64,000 bases of DNA from contig JACVVK020000198.1 in assembly GCA_018292915.2 (NCBI GenBank), positions 464,501 through 528,500 of the forward strand, written 5' to 3'. Shown piece after piece: positions 11,288-24,335 of this stretch; within the stretch, counting starts at the first letter, position 1, and every line of letters starts with the position of its first letter. The notes below the pieces were generated by a model. It ran no database searches and was not told the origin of the DNA. It saw only the letters and a list, made by a program, of their open reading frames with translations. This stretch comes from Batillaria attramentaria (Eukaryota; Mollusca; Gastropoda; Batillariidae). Position numbers and translations under genes: made by a program.

Positions 11288-11878
11288 GTAGGTATGCCTA
11301 CGATATCGAAGTTGGAGCCAAGATCGGTATCGAAGTTGGAGCCAAGATTATGTTTTCTCCCAAACATAACACATAGCATCACACGTGAAAACCAAAATCG
11401 CCGCATCCACGACGTGTGACTGGCGTAAATTTAGTATAGAATCCGCATGCTTGTAAAAAGTCTGTTTGTTTGACCCAACCCTACACTAGCCGCCGTAAAA
11501 CATTTTAAGAAAATAAACGGCAAAAACGAAGATGTCAGCGACTGACAGGTGGTCTCCCCCCATATATTTCGCATGTGTTTTAGACCTATGGAAAACATAA
11601 GACAGTACTCTCAAAGTTCCGGAGGACGAACGAAAGATCTAGTTTGGCTTTCACTGCTGTACGTAGGCTTCGCAGTGCATTTCGTTCGATGTGTTCAAGT
11701 AAAACTAGTACGGAACACAGAAAGATCGAATGTGCGAGAGATCCAAAGATGGACGCATCCGCTGAATACTTCCTGCTAACTCAGCATTAATCATATCTGC
11801 GACCGACGATCCAGCAGATTCTATGTTGTGATATGGTTTTACAATGGTTAGAATGAAGTTCAGCCGGATGATTTTGTT

Positions 11879-11880
<2 letters not shown>

Positions 11881-11932
<52 letters not shown>
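11881..11932. repeat. GT microsatellite in X copy 2
   Basis: An uninterrupted (GT)n tract; a CA tract stands at the corresponding place in copy 1 (near 2739-2768). Confidence 0.85.
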
Positions 11933-11934
<2 letters not shown>

Positions 11935-12201
11935 CAGTGCAACGTGCCGCTAGCACAGTTCAAGTCAACGTAATTTGTAAAGTTTAAAAAAAAAAAAACA
12001 CCACCGCCAACAAAACAACAAAAACAACACCAAAACCTGATGTCTGCGCCTGCCACGTGTGTTTACTGCTGTTTGTTTACACTGCATGCAAACCTCTTGA
12101 TTTTTAAGAAAAGAGTTCTGTACATACCTACAGATTTCCCCCCAACAGTATGTGAACTGGAACAAGTGCCGATGAACGTACCTGCCGCCGTATGAGTGAC
12201 A

Positions 12202-12239
<38 letters not shown>

Positions 12240-12424
12240 CTGAATTTAGATGCAGGTAGACGCTAGCACAATTTAAGTCACCGTGATTTGTAAAGTTGTC
12301 AGGGGAAAAAAAATTACGCTGTATCTGCGTCAGCCGCGTGTGTTTACTGTTTGTTTACACTGCATGCACACGTACCACTTGTGGTCTTTTTTTTTTTTTT
12401 GACAAGAAAGCGAGAAAAAAAATG

Positions 12425-12549
12425 TTTGTTTTTCAACAGGAATACCAAAAGAAGTATTTCCCCGTTTATATTTGTCTGTTATTTGAACAATTCGGCGCAG
12501 AACACAATTGCATGCCCGGCTTTTGTGATCGCTTTCCACTTTCCGCCAT
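12425..12549 (-). pseudogene. THAP-like 5' remnant, second module, X copy 2
   Basis: The - strand ATG at 12549 opens MAESGKRSQKPG and then CSAPNCSNN. A TAA follows soon after, and a shifted frame supplies SFGIPVEKQ, which resembles the F..IP part of a THAP finger. It stands behind the same TTGTCTGC..GCATTAGCGCGCATCC leader as the module at 11174, in inverted orientation. Confidence 0.35.
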
Positions 12550-13117
12550 GCTGTCACTATAGGGGCCAGATCTAGGATGCGCGCTAATGCGGGCAGACAA
12601 CTCTTCGCGTTGTCCCGCTATATGTCTCTCTTACGAGGGCAGGAGTGACGCGTCTTTCTGATTCCAAGGTCTTTGCATAATGTGTGTGTAGAGGGGGGGG
12701 GGGGTGCGTGCGTGCGCGCGCAAGCGCGCGTCTAAGGCGAGAGAGAGAGAGAGAGGGTCTCTTCTCCGATACCAGTAAGCAATCGTCTGTCAGTCAGGTC
12801 TGCGGGAAGTAACTCTGTCAAAGGGGAACGACTTTATTACAAGAATTCATTCACCCATGTAGAACCTCGCATACGCCAAAAAGTTGTGACGTCAACCAGC
12901 TAGGCGAGCTCACACGACCTCATGTGTTTGGGTTTTTGCAAGTGCATAGAGGCACGATAAGGGTTTTCAGTACTTTCTTTATGTCAGCATGCTTGATGTC
13001 AGAGAGCTTGCGTTCCGGCGTGTGCGCGCGGGCTGCATACATGACACAACGACTACGACTGTGACTACAGCATGTCATTGAATGGAAACAACATATTGGG
13101 CTGGTGGCCATCTTGTT

Positions 13118-13900
13118 ACATTATTAGTGTTGTCAAATGTGGTCTCCTAACCACCTTCCAAAATCATTCCGCCCAATAGCTTCAGGATATCTCATCAACG
13201 TGCAGTCTGCAATTTATTTGCAGGCGATTCTTTAATTCAATCCTGTACTAAACAATTACCATGTGTACCAAAACACCTAACAAAATTAAAAAGTTAATAC
13301 AAAATCTGTGTGCATAAACTAATTAGTCAAATCGTTTAGTTATCAATATATCAAAAACGGAATTTATGTTGATTTTCGCCGGCCAGAAACACCACATTGC
13401 TCACGATGTACTTTATTTATCACACCGTTCAAGGCCAGTCCTGTAATTATCTAAACACCGCCTTCTAACATCCAAAATGGGACCTCATAACACTACAATA
13501 CGAAGACTTTTTAATCCAGTTTTTGCAGTTGTGAATGTTTCTTATGCTTTTGTGAATCATACTTGGAATACGCTTCAAGTCACTAATACGCACAAGCAAT
13601 GTTCATCCAATAACAAATCAATTCTTTTCGTCAGCAGGCCATCAAATGTATTCTATCCACCCATTTTCATGTGCCAAAATGGTGGGCACACCGCTACTTT
13701 TTAATAGTAGTAGTAGCAACCGTTCCGACCCCTTTTACCAAAATTAGATCTGTCTATATATAGATAACAAATTTCGCTTGTCTGGAGTTCTTGGCGTGAA
13801 CATCTACTATCCAGTCTGAAAAAAATTAGATTTTCAAGTAGTGATTGCAGCAGGGAAAAGTACTACTGAAAGGGACTTAATATTATCCAGTCTAAACAAA
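13118..13900. other. No supportable gene
   Basis: AT-rich single-copy-looking sequence between X copy 2 and a SINE. The ORF at 13477-13704 has no recognisable feature. The LINE that stops at 8963 does not resume here. Confidence 0.5.
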
Positions 13901-13905
13901 AACAA

Positions 13906-14050
13906 AAAAGCCGAGCTGGTAGAGCGTTGGGCTTTGAATCTTAGGGTCTTGTGGTCGATGCCTGGTTGGGAACACTTTTTCTGGCTAATTCCTTGTTGTC
14001 CCGTCTTCGAAGACACCCGCATTTGGTGGAAAAGGATAAAACAAGCAAAC
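13906..14050 (+). repeat. Degenerate tRNA-derived SINE
   Basis: It opens GCCGAGCTGGTAGAGCGTTG, resembling a tRNA A-box region, followed by a weak B-box (TGGTCGATGCCTGG). It continues with a body ending in GTGGAAAAGGATAAAAC and an A-rich tail. The body is related to the SINEs at 16780, 24574 and 55074. Confidence 0.5.
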
Positions 14051-16200
14051 ACACAACCAACTAAAAAGCATTCAAAACTAACCACCTTTTAAGGCCAATT
14101 ACACAATTTTCTTATTCATTCCTAAACACAAGGCAAGCTTTATAATGAGCAGCTATTGGAAGGCCTACCTCACAACTAAGACAGTGGTTATGATAGACGG
14201 CTGACATGCTGCTGCCTATTGAAACGGTTGCTTGTAAACTGAGTAACCTAGTGGTTTTCGTCGAGCGTGTATCCGGGTCCGCATATATAATAATTGTAAT
14301 TATATTTTTATTTCCTATCTATTTCATTAATACTTATATTTTCTATCTACAAAAGACTAGCAAGCTTACCTTGAGCGAGTTCAAATTACAGGATCCCAGC
14401 AGTCTGTCTCATTTAGTGGTCGGGCCTGAAAGATCACAAATGAATTTGAGTACACCTATACAGAAACATGTCTGTGTACATGCGCAGTTATGTCAAACTA
14501 TACATTTTTCTCCGTTTTTATACTCTTTAGTTGATTGCAGGAAAACATACAGTTGTTGGTCGATGTTAGACTGTTACCTTCAGCAAAGCTGGCAGAACCA
14601 CGCCGAATATGCAGCCGTAGTGTCAGTGTTGTTTCAGGCGAAGAACGCTGTCTGAACTGTGTAGCCGCTTTATATAGCCTACCCACCCAGCTCTGGAATG
14701 TTTACCATATATGGTGAGTGGGTGAGATTTTAGAACTTGAAGCCGCGCAAGCAGCAAAGACTAATTCGCGGCTAACCATATATGGTAGCGCAAATCGGCA
14801 TGTGCTGACTCGAATGTACTTCTGCGATATGTGTCCTGATGGACCAGAAGGGGGGGAGTGGGGGTGGGGGTCGGTATAGGTCAGTATGACCCTTCGGAAC
14901 CGTTCCCCTATTTCTGAGGAACTGCGAGAGAAATGCTATGGAAATACTTTTGTCCCCCCCCCCCCCCCCCAAAAAAAAATAAATAAAATAAAATAAAATA
15001 AAATAAAATAAAAATAATAATAATAATAATAAACAACTGCTACTGTCACTGCTGCACTTGTTCTCGTGCGTAATTTTATCGTCGTCGTTTTTACTGAACT
15101 CCTAAACCAGTTACAGCTAGAACTACCGTTCTTTTTGGAGCAGTCACTGGTGTCCGTTTCTGACGCGGTAATACCGTTGTTGTGGTTCTACTACAACTGG
15201 AGGTTTTTGACGATTGAACAGTAGGACAGACCAGGCCAAGTGGGAATAAGGTACCAATACTGATAACAATTACTGAGATGTGAAAATTCTGTTACTGCAG
15301 AATAATGGATTTTTCTGAACTCTGTTGAGCAGCATTTATTACCTTTGACCTGAAATATCGATGCGTATTCGACGCAATATGTTCTTGCCCTCATTTTACG
15401 CTCCGACGACTACAATACAAAGATTAACTCTGTGAATACTCAAAGATAATTGGACATAACTTATAGCCACACGTCAAAACAATTGAGGAGGAGAAACTTC
15501 TTCGCCGACGCAGACGTCGTCTTCTGGCAGCCATCTTGTTTAACCCACAAGTACAATATAAACAACAGAGAGCTTTTGTAAGGCAAAATTTCTGAATCCA
15601 TGAGTTCTGAAAATTCCCTGCAGATAGTACTCATCTGTCTTTGTGGGCAGGGTTTTTCTTGCTGTGTTTGTTTTGCTTGCGTTTCGTTTCCTCTCTCTCT
15701 CTCTCTCTGGTTTTCGTGTGTTCTTAACTATAAAATCATAGCGGTTATCGTTTAAGGTTAACTTGTAAGCCTGACGTGGCAAACGTTCATTCTTACCCGT
15801 GCAGCCAAGTCCTGGTAAACAGAGATATGATTATCTTTTTCGAGAAATAATTTATAGACCAGGTGGAAGGCGGGATTTCCAGAACGTAGCCCTGATAGGC
15901 TCTGTGCTAGGTGTCCCCGGGTGAGAGAGTGGAATATGTGCAACACCCCCCCCCCCCCCAGCCCGTGGTTTCCACCACCTCCAGACATTGAGTGCTGACA
16001 CAAAAGTGGGCCAAGTCAAGGACATCTAGAGGACATGCACTTACTCGTGTGCGAGTAATGACTAGAGCTTACCGACTTCGGAAAAAATTAGCCTCTCTAT
16101 TGTGCAATGTGTCAACGGACGTATCCAGTTATCGAGTAACTGCATATTTATGCCGCTGTTTCTCGTTCTTCTGGTGCGCACTCGGCCAGGGATGAGTGCC
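14051..16200. other. No supportable gene; short repeats
   Basis: No convincing coding sequence. It contains two copies of ACCATATATGGT (14706-14717 and 14777-14788) around a GCCGCG/CGCGGC inverted pair. It also has a C17-A9 run near 14955, AAAT/AAT repeats (14980-15030), a CT tract near 15692 and a C12 run near 15946. The block at 14720-14775 recurs inverted near 24212-24275, so it is a small dispersed repeat. Confidence 0.5.
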
Positions 16201-16223
16201 CTCTCTCTCTCTCTCTCTCTCTC

Positions 16224-16972
16224 TGTGGCCGAAAAATTTCAACCGAGTAGCCTAAAACTTGGGGTATCCCAATCAAGATTTTGAGATAAACCTCGAGCGC
16301 GATTTGCGATTGCAAAACTACTTTTTGAGTTATCGCCCTTTCAGGAAAAGTTGGTCGTCTGGCGTTTTAATATAATTTGTTTAAATCTCTCAGTATTTTG
16401 GGACGAATACGGATAAGTTGTGGAAGATGTCGCTTTCATACTTTTGACGTAAACTCTACCTCATTTGACAGGACCAGATGAACCCATTTTTAAACCGCTC
16501 TTACCGTATGTAAGTAACGTGTATACAAATGTCTTTTCTAAAAATCATTGCAGCCGTCATTGTAGGTTGGAAATTTGTACTCCAAGCACATTTCCTCCAC
16601 AAACCTAAGACGCCTAACACAGATTGTAGGAAGAAAACGCAAATATATGAGCGTCATTTTGCTGCGGTCATATTTGATTGAGGTCATGCTGGCGTTCCTT
16701 TGGGATGTCTCGCTACTGTTTTCCGAATTTTTCTATTTGGAGACGTGAAAAGCAGGAATTTCATCGAGGTACTGGGGTTTGTGTTTGCCCGGCACAGGGT
16801 GATATCAAAGACGGTGCAACGATGAAAAAGCCAGCACAAATATTTGGCCCCAGCTGGGATACGAACTCACGACCCTAGTATTAAAAGTCCAACGCTCTAC
16901 CATTCGGCCACCCCGGCTCCAGTGACGACAGCAGGAATGAAAACAACATATTGGGCTGGTGACCATCTTGTT
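16224..16972 (-). mobile_element. Old diverged family X copy (copy 6)
   Basis: It shares boxes with X copies 2 and 4 in the same order (ACTTGGGGTATCC, TTATCGCCCTTTC, a GTATGA-type segment, the CATTTCCTCCAC region). It ends with ATATTGGGCTGGTGACCATC and TTGTT, the X left end in reverse. It is much more diverged, internally deleted, and has a SINE inserted at 16780-16919. It shows the family has had an older burst of activity. Confidence 0.65.
16780..16919 (-). repeat. tRNA-Lys-like SINE in X copy 6
   Basis: Read from 16919 downward: GGAGCCGGGGTGGCCGAATG, a GTAGAGCGTTGGACTTTTAA anticodon-arm-like stretch, then GGTCGTGAGTTCGTATCCC (B-box). The GACTTTTAA loop is that of tRNA-Lys. The body GGGGCCAAATATTTGTGCTG recurs near 24650 and 55140. 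It is not a functional tRNA, because the acceptor and T arms do not close. Confidence 0.75.
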
Positions 16973-17138
16973 AGTTCAATCTTTAGATGCATCAACGACA
17001 ATTCAAGTGCATGGTATTGAATAAAGACTAGACTGCCTTCATTGCAAGCATTTCATTGTTTCGCTTCCTTTTTTTTTTTATTGCAAGAACTGTGTAACAA
17101 CGATTTCTTCTAATGTATTATTGGTCATCCCAGTAACC

Positions 17139-17220
17139 AACAAGATGGGCACCAGCCCAATATGTTGTTTCCATTCATTGACCTGTTGTCATCACAGTCG
17201 TTCTTTTGTAATGTACTGGG

Positions 17221-17222
<2 letters not shown>
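17139..17222 (+). repeat. Partial X left end
   Basis: AACAAGATGGGCACCAGCCC and the TATGTTGTTTCC box, followed by about 45 bp of X left-terminal sequence, then a CA tract. It is a truncated copy just upstream of X copy 3. Confidence 0.65.
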
Positions 17223-17274
<52 letters not shown>

Positions 17275-17422
17275 CTCTCTCTCTCTCTCTCTCTCTCTTC
17301 ATTTCAATTCAAAAATACTTTATTATCTGTTATAAAAAATAAAAATACATTTTAAAACAGAAAATTGTCTTTAGACATGCAATCGCTCCGCTCCTTATAC
17401 TAAGATCATAATGTAAAATAAA

Positions 17423-17484
<62 letters not shown>
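17223..17484. repeat. CA/CT microsatellites
   Basis: (CA)n at 17223-17271 runs straight into (CT)n to about 17298. A second long (CA)n lies at about 17425-17484, immediately before X copy 3. Confidence 0.85.
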
Positions 17485-17486
<2 letters not shown>

Positions 17487-17497
17487 ATATAATACAA

Positions 17498-18380
17498 AAC
17501 AAGATGGCCACCAGCCCAATATGTTGTTTCCATTCAATGACATGCTGTAGTCACAGTCGTAGTCGTTGTGTCATGTATGCAGCCCGCGCGCACACGCCGG
17601 AACGCAAGCTCTCTGACATCAAGCATGCTGACATAAAGAAAGTACTGAAAACCCTTATCGTGCCTCTATGCACTTGCAAAAACCCAAACACATGAGGTCG
17701 TGTGAGCTCGCCTAGCTGGTTGACGTCACAACTTTTTGGCGTATGCGAGGTTCTACATGGGTGAATGAATTCTTGTAATAAAGTCGTTCCCCTTTGACAG
17801 AGTTACTTCCCGCAGACCTGACTGACAGACGATTGCTTACTGGTATCGGAGAAGAGACCCTCTCTCTCTCTCTCTCGCCTTAGACGCGCGCTTGCGCGCG
17901 CACGCACGCACCCCCCCCCCCCTCTACACACACACACACATTATGCAAAGACCTTGGAATCAGAAAGACGCGTCACTCCTGCCCTCGTAAGAGAGACATA
18001 TAGCGGGACAACGCGAAGAGTTGTCTGCCCGCATTAGCGCGCATCCTAGATCTGGCCCCTATAGTGACAGCATGGCGGAAAGTGGAAAGCGATCACAAAA
18101 GCCGGGCATGCAATTGTGTTCTGCGCCGAATTGTTCAAATAACAGACAAATATAAACGGGGAAATACTTCTTTTGGTATTCCTGTTGAAAAACAAACATT
18201 TTTTTTCTCGCTTTCTTGTCAAAAAAAAAAAAAGACCACAAGTGGTACGTGTGCATGCAGTGTAAACAAACAGTAAACACACGCGGCTGACGCAGATACA
18301 GCGTAATTTTTTTTCCCCTGACAACTTTACAAATCACGGTGACTTAAATTGTGCTAGCGTCTACCTGCATCTAAATTCAG

Positions 18381-18420
<40 letters not shown>

Positions 18421-19557
18421 TGTCACTCATACGGCGGCAGGTACGTTCATCGGCACTTGTTCCAGTTCACATACTGTTGGGGGGAAATCTGTAGGTATGT
18501 ACAGAACTCTTTTCTTAAAAATCAAGAGGTTTGCATGCAGTGTAAACAAACAGCAGTAAACACACGTGGCAGGCGCAGACATCAGGTTTTGGTGTTGTTT
18601 TTGTTGTTTTGTTGGCGGTGGTGTTTTTTTTTTTTTTTAAACTTTACAAATAACGTTGACTTGAACTGTGCTAGCGGCACGTGTGTTCACCAGCACTTTC
18701 ATCAGGTACGGCTTACGCCAAAAGTATAAAAGCGACAACCTCCAAAATTCACTTCGTTGAGAGTCCGTATTCATGCTATCTATGTCCAAAAAAATGGAGT
18801 GGTTTAGGTAAATATTACGCCTTTAAACGCCAGAAAGCCACTTTTTTTGAAAAGGGCAATAACTCGCAAATCATGTGTGCAATCGTACCTGGATCGGGCC
18901 TTCTATTCAACAATCTTGATTCATTTAGAAACCCCAAATTTGAAATCGATCGGTTCAGTATTTTCGGAGAAATAGGCATCTGAACTGGGTTCACATGCAA
19001 TGTCAACTCAGGCTCGGTTTACATGAAAACTATAAGAGCGACCATTTTTTAGTAGTGACTCTGTTCAGAGTCCGTATTCAAGCTATCTACTGCCAAAAAA
19101 TTGAGTGATTTAAATAAATATTACGCCTGTACACGAAAGACAACCAACTTGTCTCAAAAGGGCGATAACTCCCAAATCACTTAAGCAATCATCACACGCT
19201 TGGTTCCTCTAATGTAACATTTTGATATATTTGGATACCCCAAATTTGAAGCCATTCGGTTGAGTATTTTCGAAGAAACGGGCCTGGACACAATTCACAC
19301 ACACACAGCCGCACGCACACACGCACACACATACGCACAGACGGCACTCACTGAGGAGGAGAAGCGCGTTCGGTGGACCGTACATGTCAGCATCGATGAC
19401 GCACGTTTTGTTACGTCATTGTCAGAGTTACACTTGCAAAATCGTCTCTGCGGGAGATCGGCAGTGACGTGCGTTTGTACCACAGATGCTTGCCCATGAA
19501 CGTGGAAAATTTAGCCCGTCCTATGATGTTGTTTCCATTACTATGGAAACAACATAA
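17498..19557 (+). mobile_element. Family X copy 3 (internally deleted)
   Basis: Both termini are present: AACAAGATGGCCACC at 17498 and the TATGG..CAACATAA hairpin end at 19557. It is only about 2.06 kb because the centre is missing. It lacks the N and F insertions, so it supplies the unoccupied N site. Small ORFs at the left end are identical to those of copies 1, 2 and 4, which reflects recent copying rather than shown coding function. Confidence 0.8.
18072..18200 (+). pseudogene. THAP-like 5' remnant in X copy 3
   Basis: MAESGKRSQKPG then CSAPNCSNNRQI and a TAA; the SFGIPVEKQ piece is in another frame. This copy keeps six bases (CCGGGC) before the cysteine pair that copies 1 and 4 have lost, so here the start and C-x4-C are in one frame. 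Confidence 0.35.
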
Positions 19558-22500
19558 AAAGACCATGTTTTCCGTGCAGTGCAAAACATATTTCAAAGGC
19601 TGAGATTGGACCATATTGTGAACGCCAGTGAGAAAGAAAGCATCGACCCGGAAGCCCAGTATTCCTGAGAAATTGCTGTCAGCAGCTTTCCCAGAAACGC
19701 TACACAACAACAGGGAGATCGGCGAACATCATTAATTCAGTAACTAAAAAATAGCACAAAGCAGCTCAAGCCACTTTTTTTCCTTTTTTTTTTTTGGGGG
19801 GGGGGGGGGGGAGGAACAAACAAACGCACGAGGTGAGATGCAGGAGCGGTAGGGGCTGGGTAGGCATTTTAGGTTTAGCGGTTTTTTCCACCGCAAGGAT
19901 GACGAGGGTACGAGAGCGTGACTGAATGTAATCGAGGGCACTATACAACAAGCCTGTACAAAGTTTGCCATGCTGAGTCCCATGTTCAAACCGGGTCAGT
20001 GGAGTAGCGATCATCTCTCCAGCCACAACCTTTACTTGGCAAATCACTGCTATTTTTTAAAAAATAATATTTCGCAAAGTATGCTACTCACATCGTTGGA
20101 GTCACGTTGTGGTATAGTACACATCCATATAGCGCTCTCCCTCTGACAGGATCCGGATTTCCCCTGTCTGTGATATCACCAGTATGTAGTTGTACAACAG
20201 CTTGTGGCAGTCACTGTAGTTTTCCCATGCAAAGCATCAAATACACCAGCTTTACCTTTGTGAAAAAATCCCAGGAAAAGGAACCTTTCTGCTCTGAAAT
20301 TCGGGACAATCAACAATGCTTGCATTTATTTTTGTCCAGCTACATCTGATTGGATTACTTGATGATGATACCATTACTGTATAACCAAGTAACGTTCCCG
20401 TTCACTACGTCACACAGGTATTTGGCTTTGTCTGGCCAAAACATTAAGAGAAATTTCCTTGACTCTATCACTTGCTGGTGGTTTTGTCCTTTGGCCAAAA
20501 GATGGGGGTAACCACTTTGTCATAAAGATTTCCTAATGAAGTTGTTCATTGATTCACATGCCCATGGTGCCAAGTGAACGGCAGCAACTCTAGCTGATTG
20601 TCTGTATTAAGAGATGTCGCTATTTTTTTCATTTTCTTGCCGATCAAGGATGTTTATCTGCTCGTCGTAACTGTAAGTTGACGTTTTTGCCCGTATGTTC
20701 ATCAGCTGTGCCTCCCTCTCCAAATCTGAAACGACCAGTAGATTTCCATACCACACAACTTGAAACGGAAGACTTGCCGTACACTTTGGTTAAACTATAT
20801 TTCACTCTGGTTATTTTATTTCAAAGTACGAATCGATTAAATATGTTGAATTCAAGTTATCCTCTTTTCGGGTCCACTTTTTAGGCACAGTGGGTTTGAC
20901 TGAGTACAACATGACGCATGGGATTTGTTGGGGTTGCTGTTGCTATTGTTGTTGTTGTCAGGTGGTTGTTGTTGTTGTTCTGGTGACCAAGCGCCACATC
21001 GACCGTGCAGGAAGGTACACGAAACACGAAACGGTTGCCTAGTTCTGCACCGTTAAACACGATCGATTTATAACTACCAATGTCTGTCGGACGAGATAGA
21101 GTTTTCCACAGGTTTGGCCAGTCACATCGATTGGGTGTCATACGATAACACCTTTCATGTTTTAAAGCACTAGGTGTTGTGATTACATGGCCTGAACGCC
21201 CTTGTGACTGCAGAGGACACTGCAAGGACGCACAGAGCAGTGTCCTCACAGGGCATTTATTATTCACTGCATTTGTTTACAGGTTACGGGAGTCAACGGC
21301 AACGGGAGTCAACAGAGGAGGAGGGGAGTGGGGGGTGGTCGGGGGGGGGGGGGGTCTCTCTCCCCTCGCCGTTAATTAAGTTTTCTTCCGAGCCGAGTCT
21401 GGCCGTCACACTACATACGTTGTATGTCGTAAACTGTGCGGCAAGAACCAATTCTCTGTAGTCTTTTGTGGCTCTTTTTAAATCAGCCCCTAAAGTAATA
21501 CTACACAACTACTTCATAACTAAACATGGAATCGGAGAATAAACCAAAATCAACATTATAAATCCGTAAAATAGCTGTAAATCATTCAACATCGTATTGC
21601 GAGTGCAACAGAAAGTGCTTTGCAGTACAGAGGTAAAGTCACTTCATTTAACATAATCCACAGACGGAAAACCTTTAATGAAACTTCTTCGAACTGGTCG
21701 ATCCCCCCGCGCATTGTTTCTTAGAAAATGTCATCGTTAAAGAGGGGAGATTGATATCAGGGCAAATTTTTAAAATGCTAGTAAAATATCACACAAAATT
21801 CCGACCTTCCTAGTCGTTTTGTCTTGACTATAATTTATTGTTTATCTTCATACATTCTTTCCATAAACCTGTAAATATGTCTGTTGTTTGTACCGTAAAG
21901 TAATGTGTTTCTGTAATTAGATATTATATTACCTGTTTCGGTTTACAGCTTAAAATTAGTGTGCCAAGTTATTGTCCAGACCATCTTATTGTCTATACCA
22001 TACACAGGTTCCGGGCCAACAACAACATTTCTGAGTGCTGATCATCAGTGTTTGGGTTTTTTTGTTGTTGTTTGTTGTTGTTGTTGTCTTTTCGTTTGTT
22101 GTTGTTGTTTTACCAGGAGAAATCCTCGAGGCAGCATGAAGCCATGAAGTATACTGACAACCAATGTGACGTGACGAGACAAACAAAACAATGACAGCAC
22201 ATGAAAATTGCGATCAGATTCAGGACTGACTGTACAATAATGTATCATTGTAAAAACAGCAACAATGAAACAGTCACGTCGTCGTGGTAAAGCGCGAGTT
22301 TTCAAGAAATAAGTTGTAGGCCAGATGAATGGCGGCTCTGTGCTATTTGTCTTCGCGTAAACCCGTTCTCCCTCCACTGCTCCACCACCACCGCCGCAAC
22401 CACAACCTTGTCTCAGCCAGCCAACAGTACGCTTTCAGTCGCTACAATGACCAACTTTTCTCAGGAAACAGTGTTGCTAGTCACGTTGACACTGCACCAC

Positions 22501-23670
22501 ATCACGAGACTGGAAAGCGGACCTCGACTTGGGACGTCCCTGACCAAGATCGTGACTGCAAAAAAGAAAGCCATTGCTTGTTGGTGCAAGGCAGTACTGC
22601 TGTACTCTCCTATAAATGGAACTCCCCCTTTCCACGCCACCCCGTATTTTCAGTCTTATTGAATCAATTTTGTATTGACTGTCTTAATCCACGAATTGTA
22701 CAGATTGTTTTGATAGCCCATGGCGCTTGAGTACAACAAAAAATGCCGACAGGGCGGTGTACCACGGATGGTACTTATGCTTTCCATTTTATTCAAAAAG
22801 CTGAAGCATGACGCCCTGCAAGACAACAATAATCGATACGACTAAAGTGTGGCGTCATGCAAACGACTCTTGCTCTCTCTGTCACCGTGCATGCTGATGC
22901 TTTACTATGATTCGGCGCTGTCTGTGAGGCATGGCCGTTTAAGAAAAATTATCAGCATGAAGCGCAAATTTCAGCTAAAACGACAACTTGACTGGGTTTT
23001 GTTTTGTTTTAGTTTTTTGTTTTGTTGTTGTTTGTCTTTGTCTTGTTTGTTTTTTATTTGTGGTTGTTGTACAGTTTCTTCTGACACTTGTCTCCACGCG
23101 GTATGAGAGCGACATGTGCTGTTATCAGACTTTTAAATGCAAGAGCTGTCGATGTGTTTGACAGCGCCTGCAATAAGATTAATGTACAGGTCACCACAAG
23201 GACGTTCAGGACAGTTATTGACTAGCTCTGTTTGTTTACTGGTCGCTCGAGGCAACACCTTTGACTGGAGGAGGGGGGGATCCGAGGTTATCCCCTTTTG
23301 ACCTCGATAACTCAAATCTGGGCAAAACCGGCAGTCCGATTATGAGAAAAAAACTAGGCAAAACTACATGTTGTATACACTGCAGTTTGTGTCATTAGGG
23401 TTTGATAACGTTGTACCTTTCTTCTTCTTCTTCTTTTTTTTTTTTTTTTTTTTTTGGGGGGGGGGGGGGGTTAGCAATCGTTTGCAATTTCCTTACGCTG
23501 AAAGAAGGTTAGAGCCAATTCACGCACCGCTACACCACTGATTTGATTCACGAGATGGTGCAACATAATCGCAAACATTTTCAAATACACTTAATACACT
23601 TTCAAACCACTCCGCTCCTGAAGTCAAGCATAACCCTCTTTCTCTCTCTCTCTTAAACACACACACGCAC

Positions 23671-23735
<65 letters not shown>

Positions 23736-24298
23736 ACGACGACCATGACGACTCAGGATGCCACTAACCATTCACGGAGTATCTTTGAAATCGTGCGAAA
23801 GTTTGCAAATTCAGCCTTCGTCAAGACTAAGAATACTTGAATTGATTATGATTTTAGAATACACTTGTCACTGATTATGCTGCCTTCGTTGTTTTGGGGT
23901 TTTCACGTGATTTGGGGAGGAGGGGGGGGGGCGCTATTTTTAAACGAAATCGAAGTGAACTAGATATAGCTATGTCTTCAAAGTACAAGCCATCGAGTTT
24001 GAGTACACCTCGGGTCGTGACAGAAGCAAATACTGTGCTGAAAGCATTTTCATGATATCTAGTCCTCAGCGTAGGTCACCGGCAACAAGGAAGTTCAGGA
24101 TAGTTATTGCATGAACGCCTCTGTTTGTTTGCTGGTTTCCAAAGGCGACGCACCTGGTTTAGAAGGAGGTCCTCGAATGCTAGAGGGTGTTCCCGTACCT
24201 GCCCCCGCTCAGCCGCGAATTAGTCTTTGTGGCTTGCGCGGCTTTAAGCCCTAAAAACAAACTCACTCACTCACCTGACCCCGCCCCTTCAACTAGCT

Positions 24299-24335
<37 letters not shown>

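Larger units (their letters stand above)
8967..13117 (-). mobile_element. Family X composite element, copy 2 (longest)
   Basis: The reverse complement of the X layout. The hairpin end starts TTATGTTGTTTCCATAG at 8967 and the other end finishes CCATCTTGTT at 13117. It lacks the N insertion found in copies 1 and 4. It contains the F fold-back (10452-10975), a segment at about 11158-11470 absent from copies 1 and 4, and an extra duplicated block around 11940-12200. Four GT/CA tracts lie inside. Copy 2 may preserve an older, longer form from which shorter copies derive by internal deletion. No transposase is visible. Confidence 0.8.

Noticed and set aside
8967..13117. X copy 2 as an insertion splitting the L1/Tx1-like LINE
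   Set aside because: The LINE ends at the X hairpin, but its missing 5' part does not resume beyond 13117. A simple interruption is not shown.
17504..17695. A 63-aa ORF (MATSPICCFHS...) identical in four X copies, suggesting a conserved small protein
   Set aside because: Identity of the protein is explained by near-identical DNA among recent copies. The older copy at 58435 has frame changes, so selection is not supported.
22329..22730. 133-aa ORF as a gene
   Set aside because: No domain, low-complexity His/Pro content and no splice context; it is within the range expected by chance in this window.
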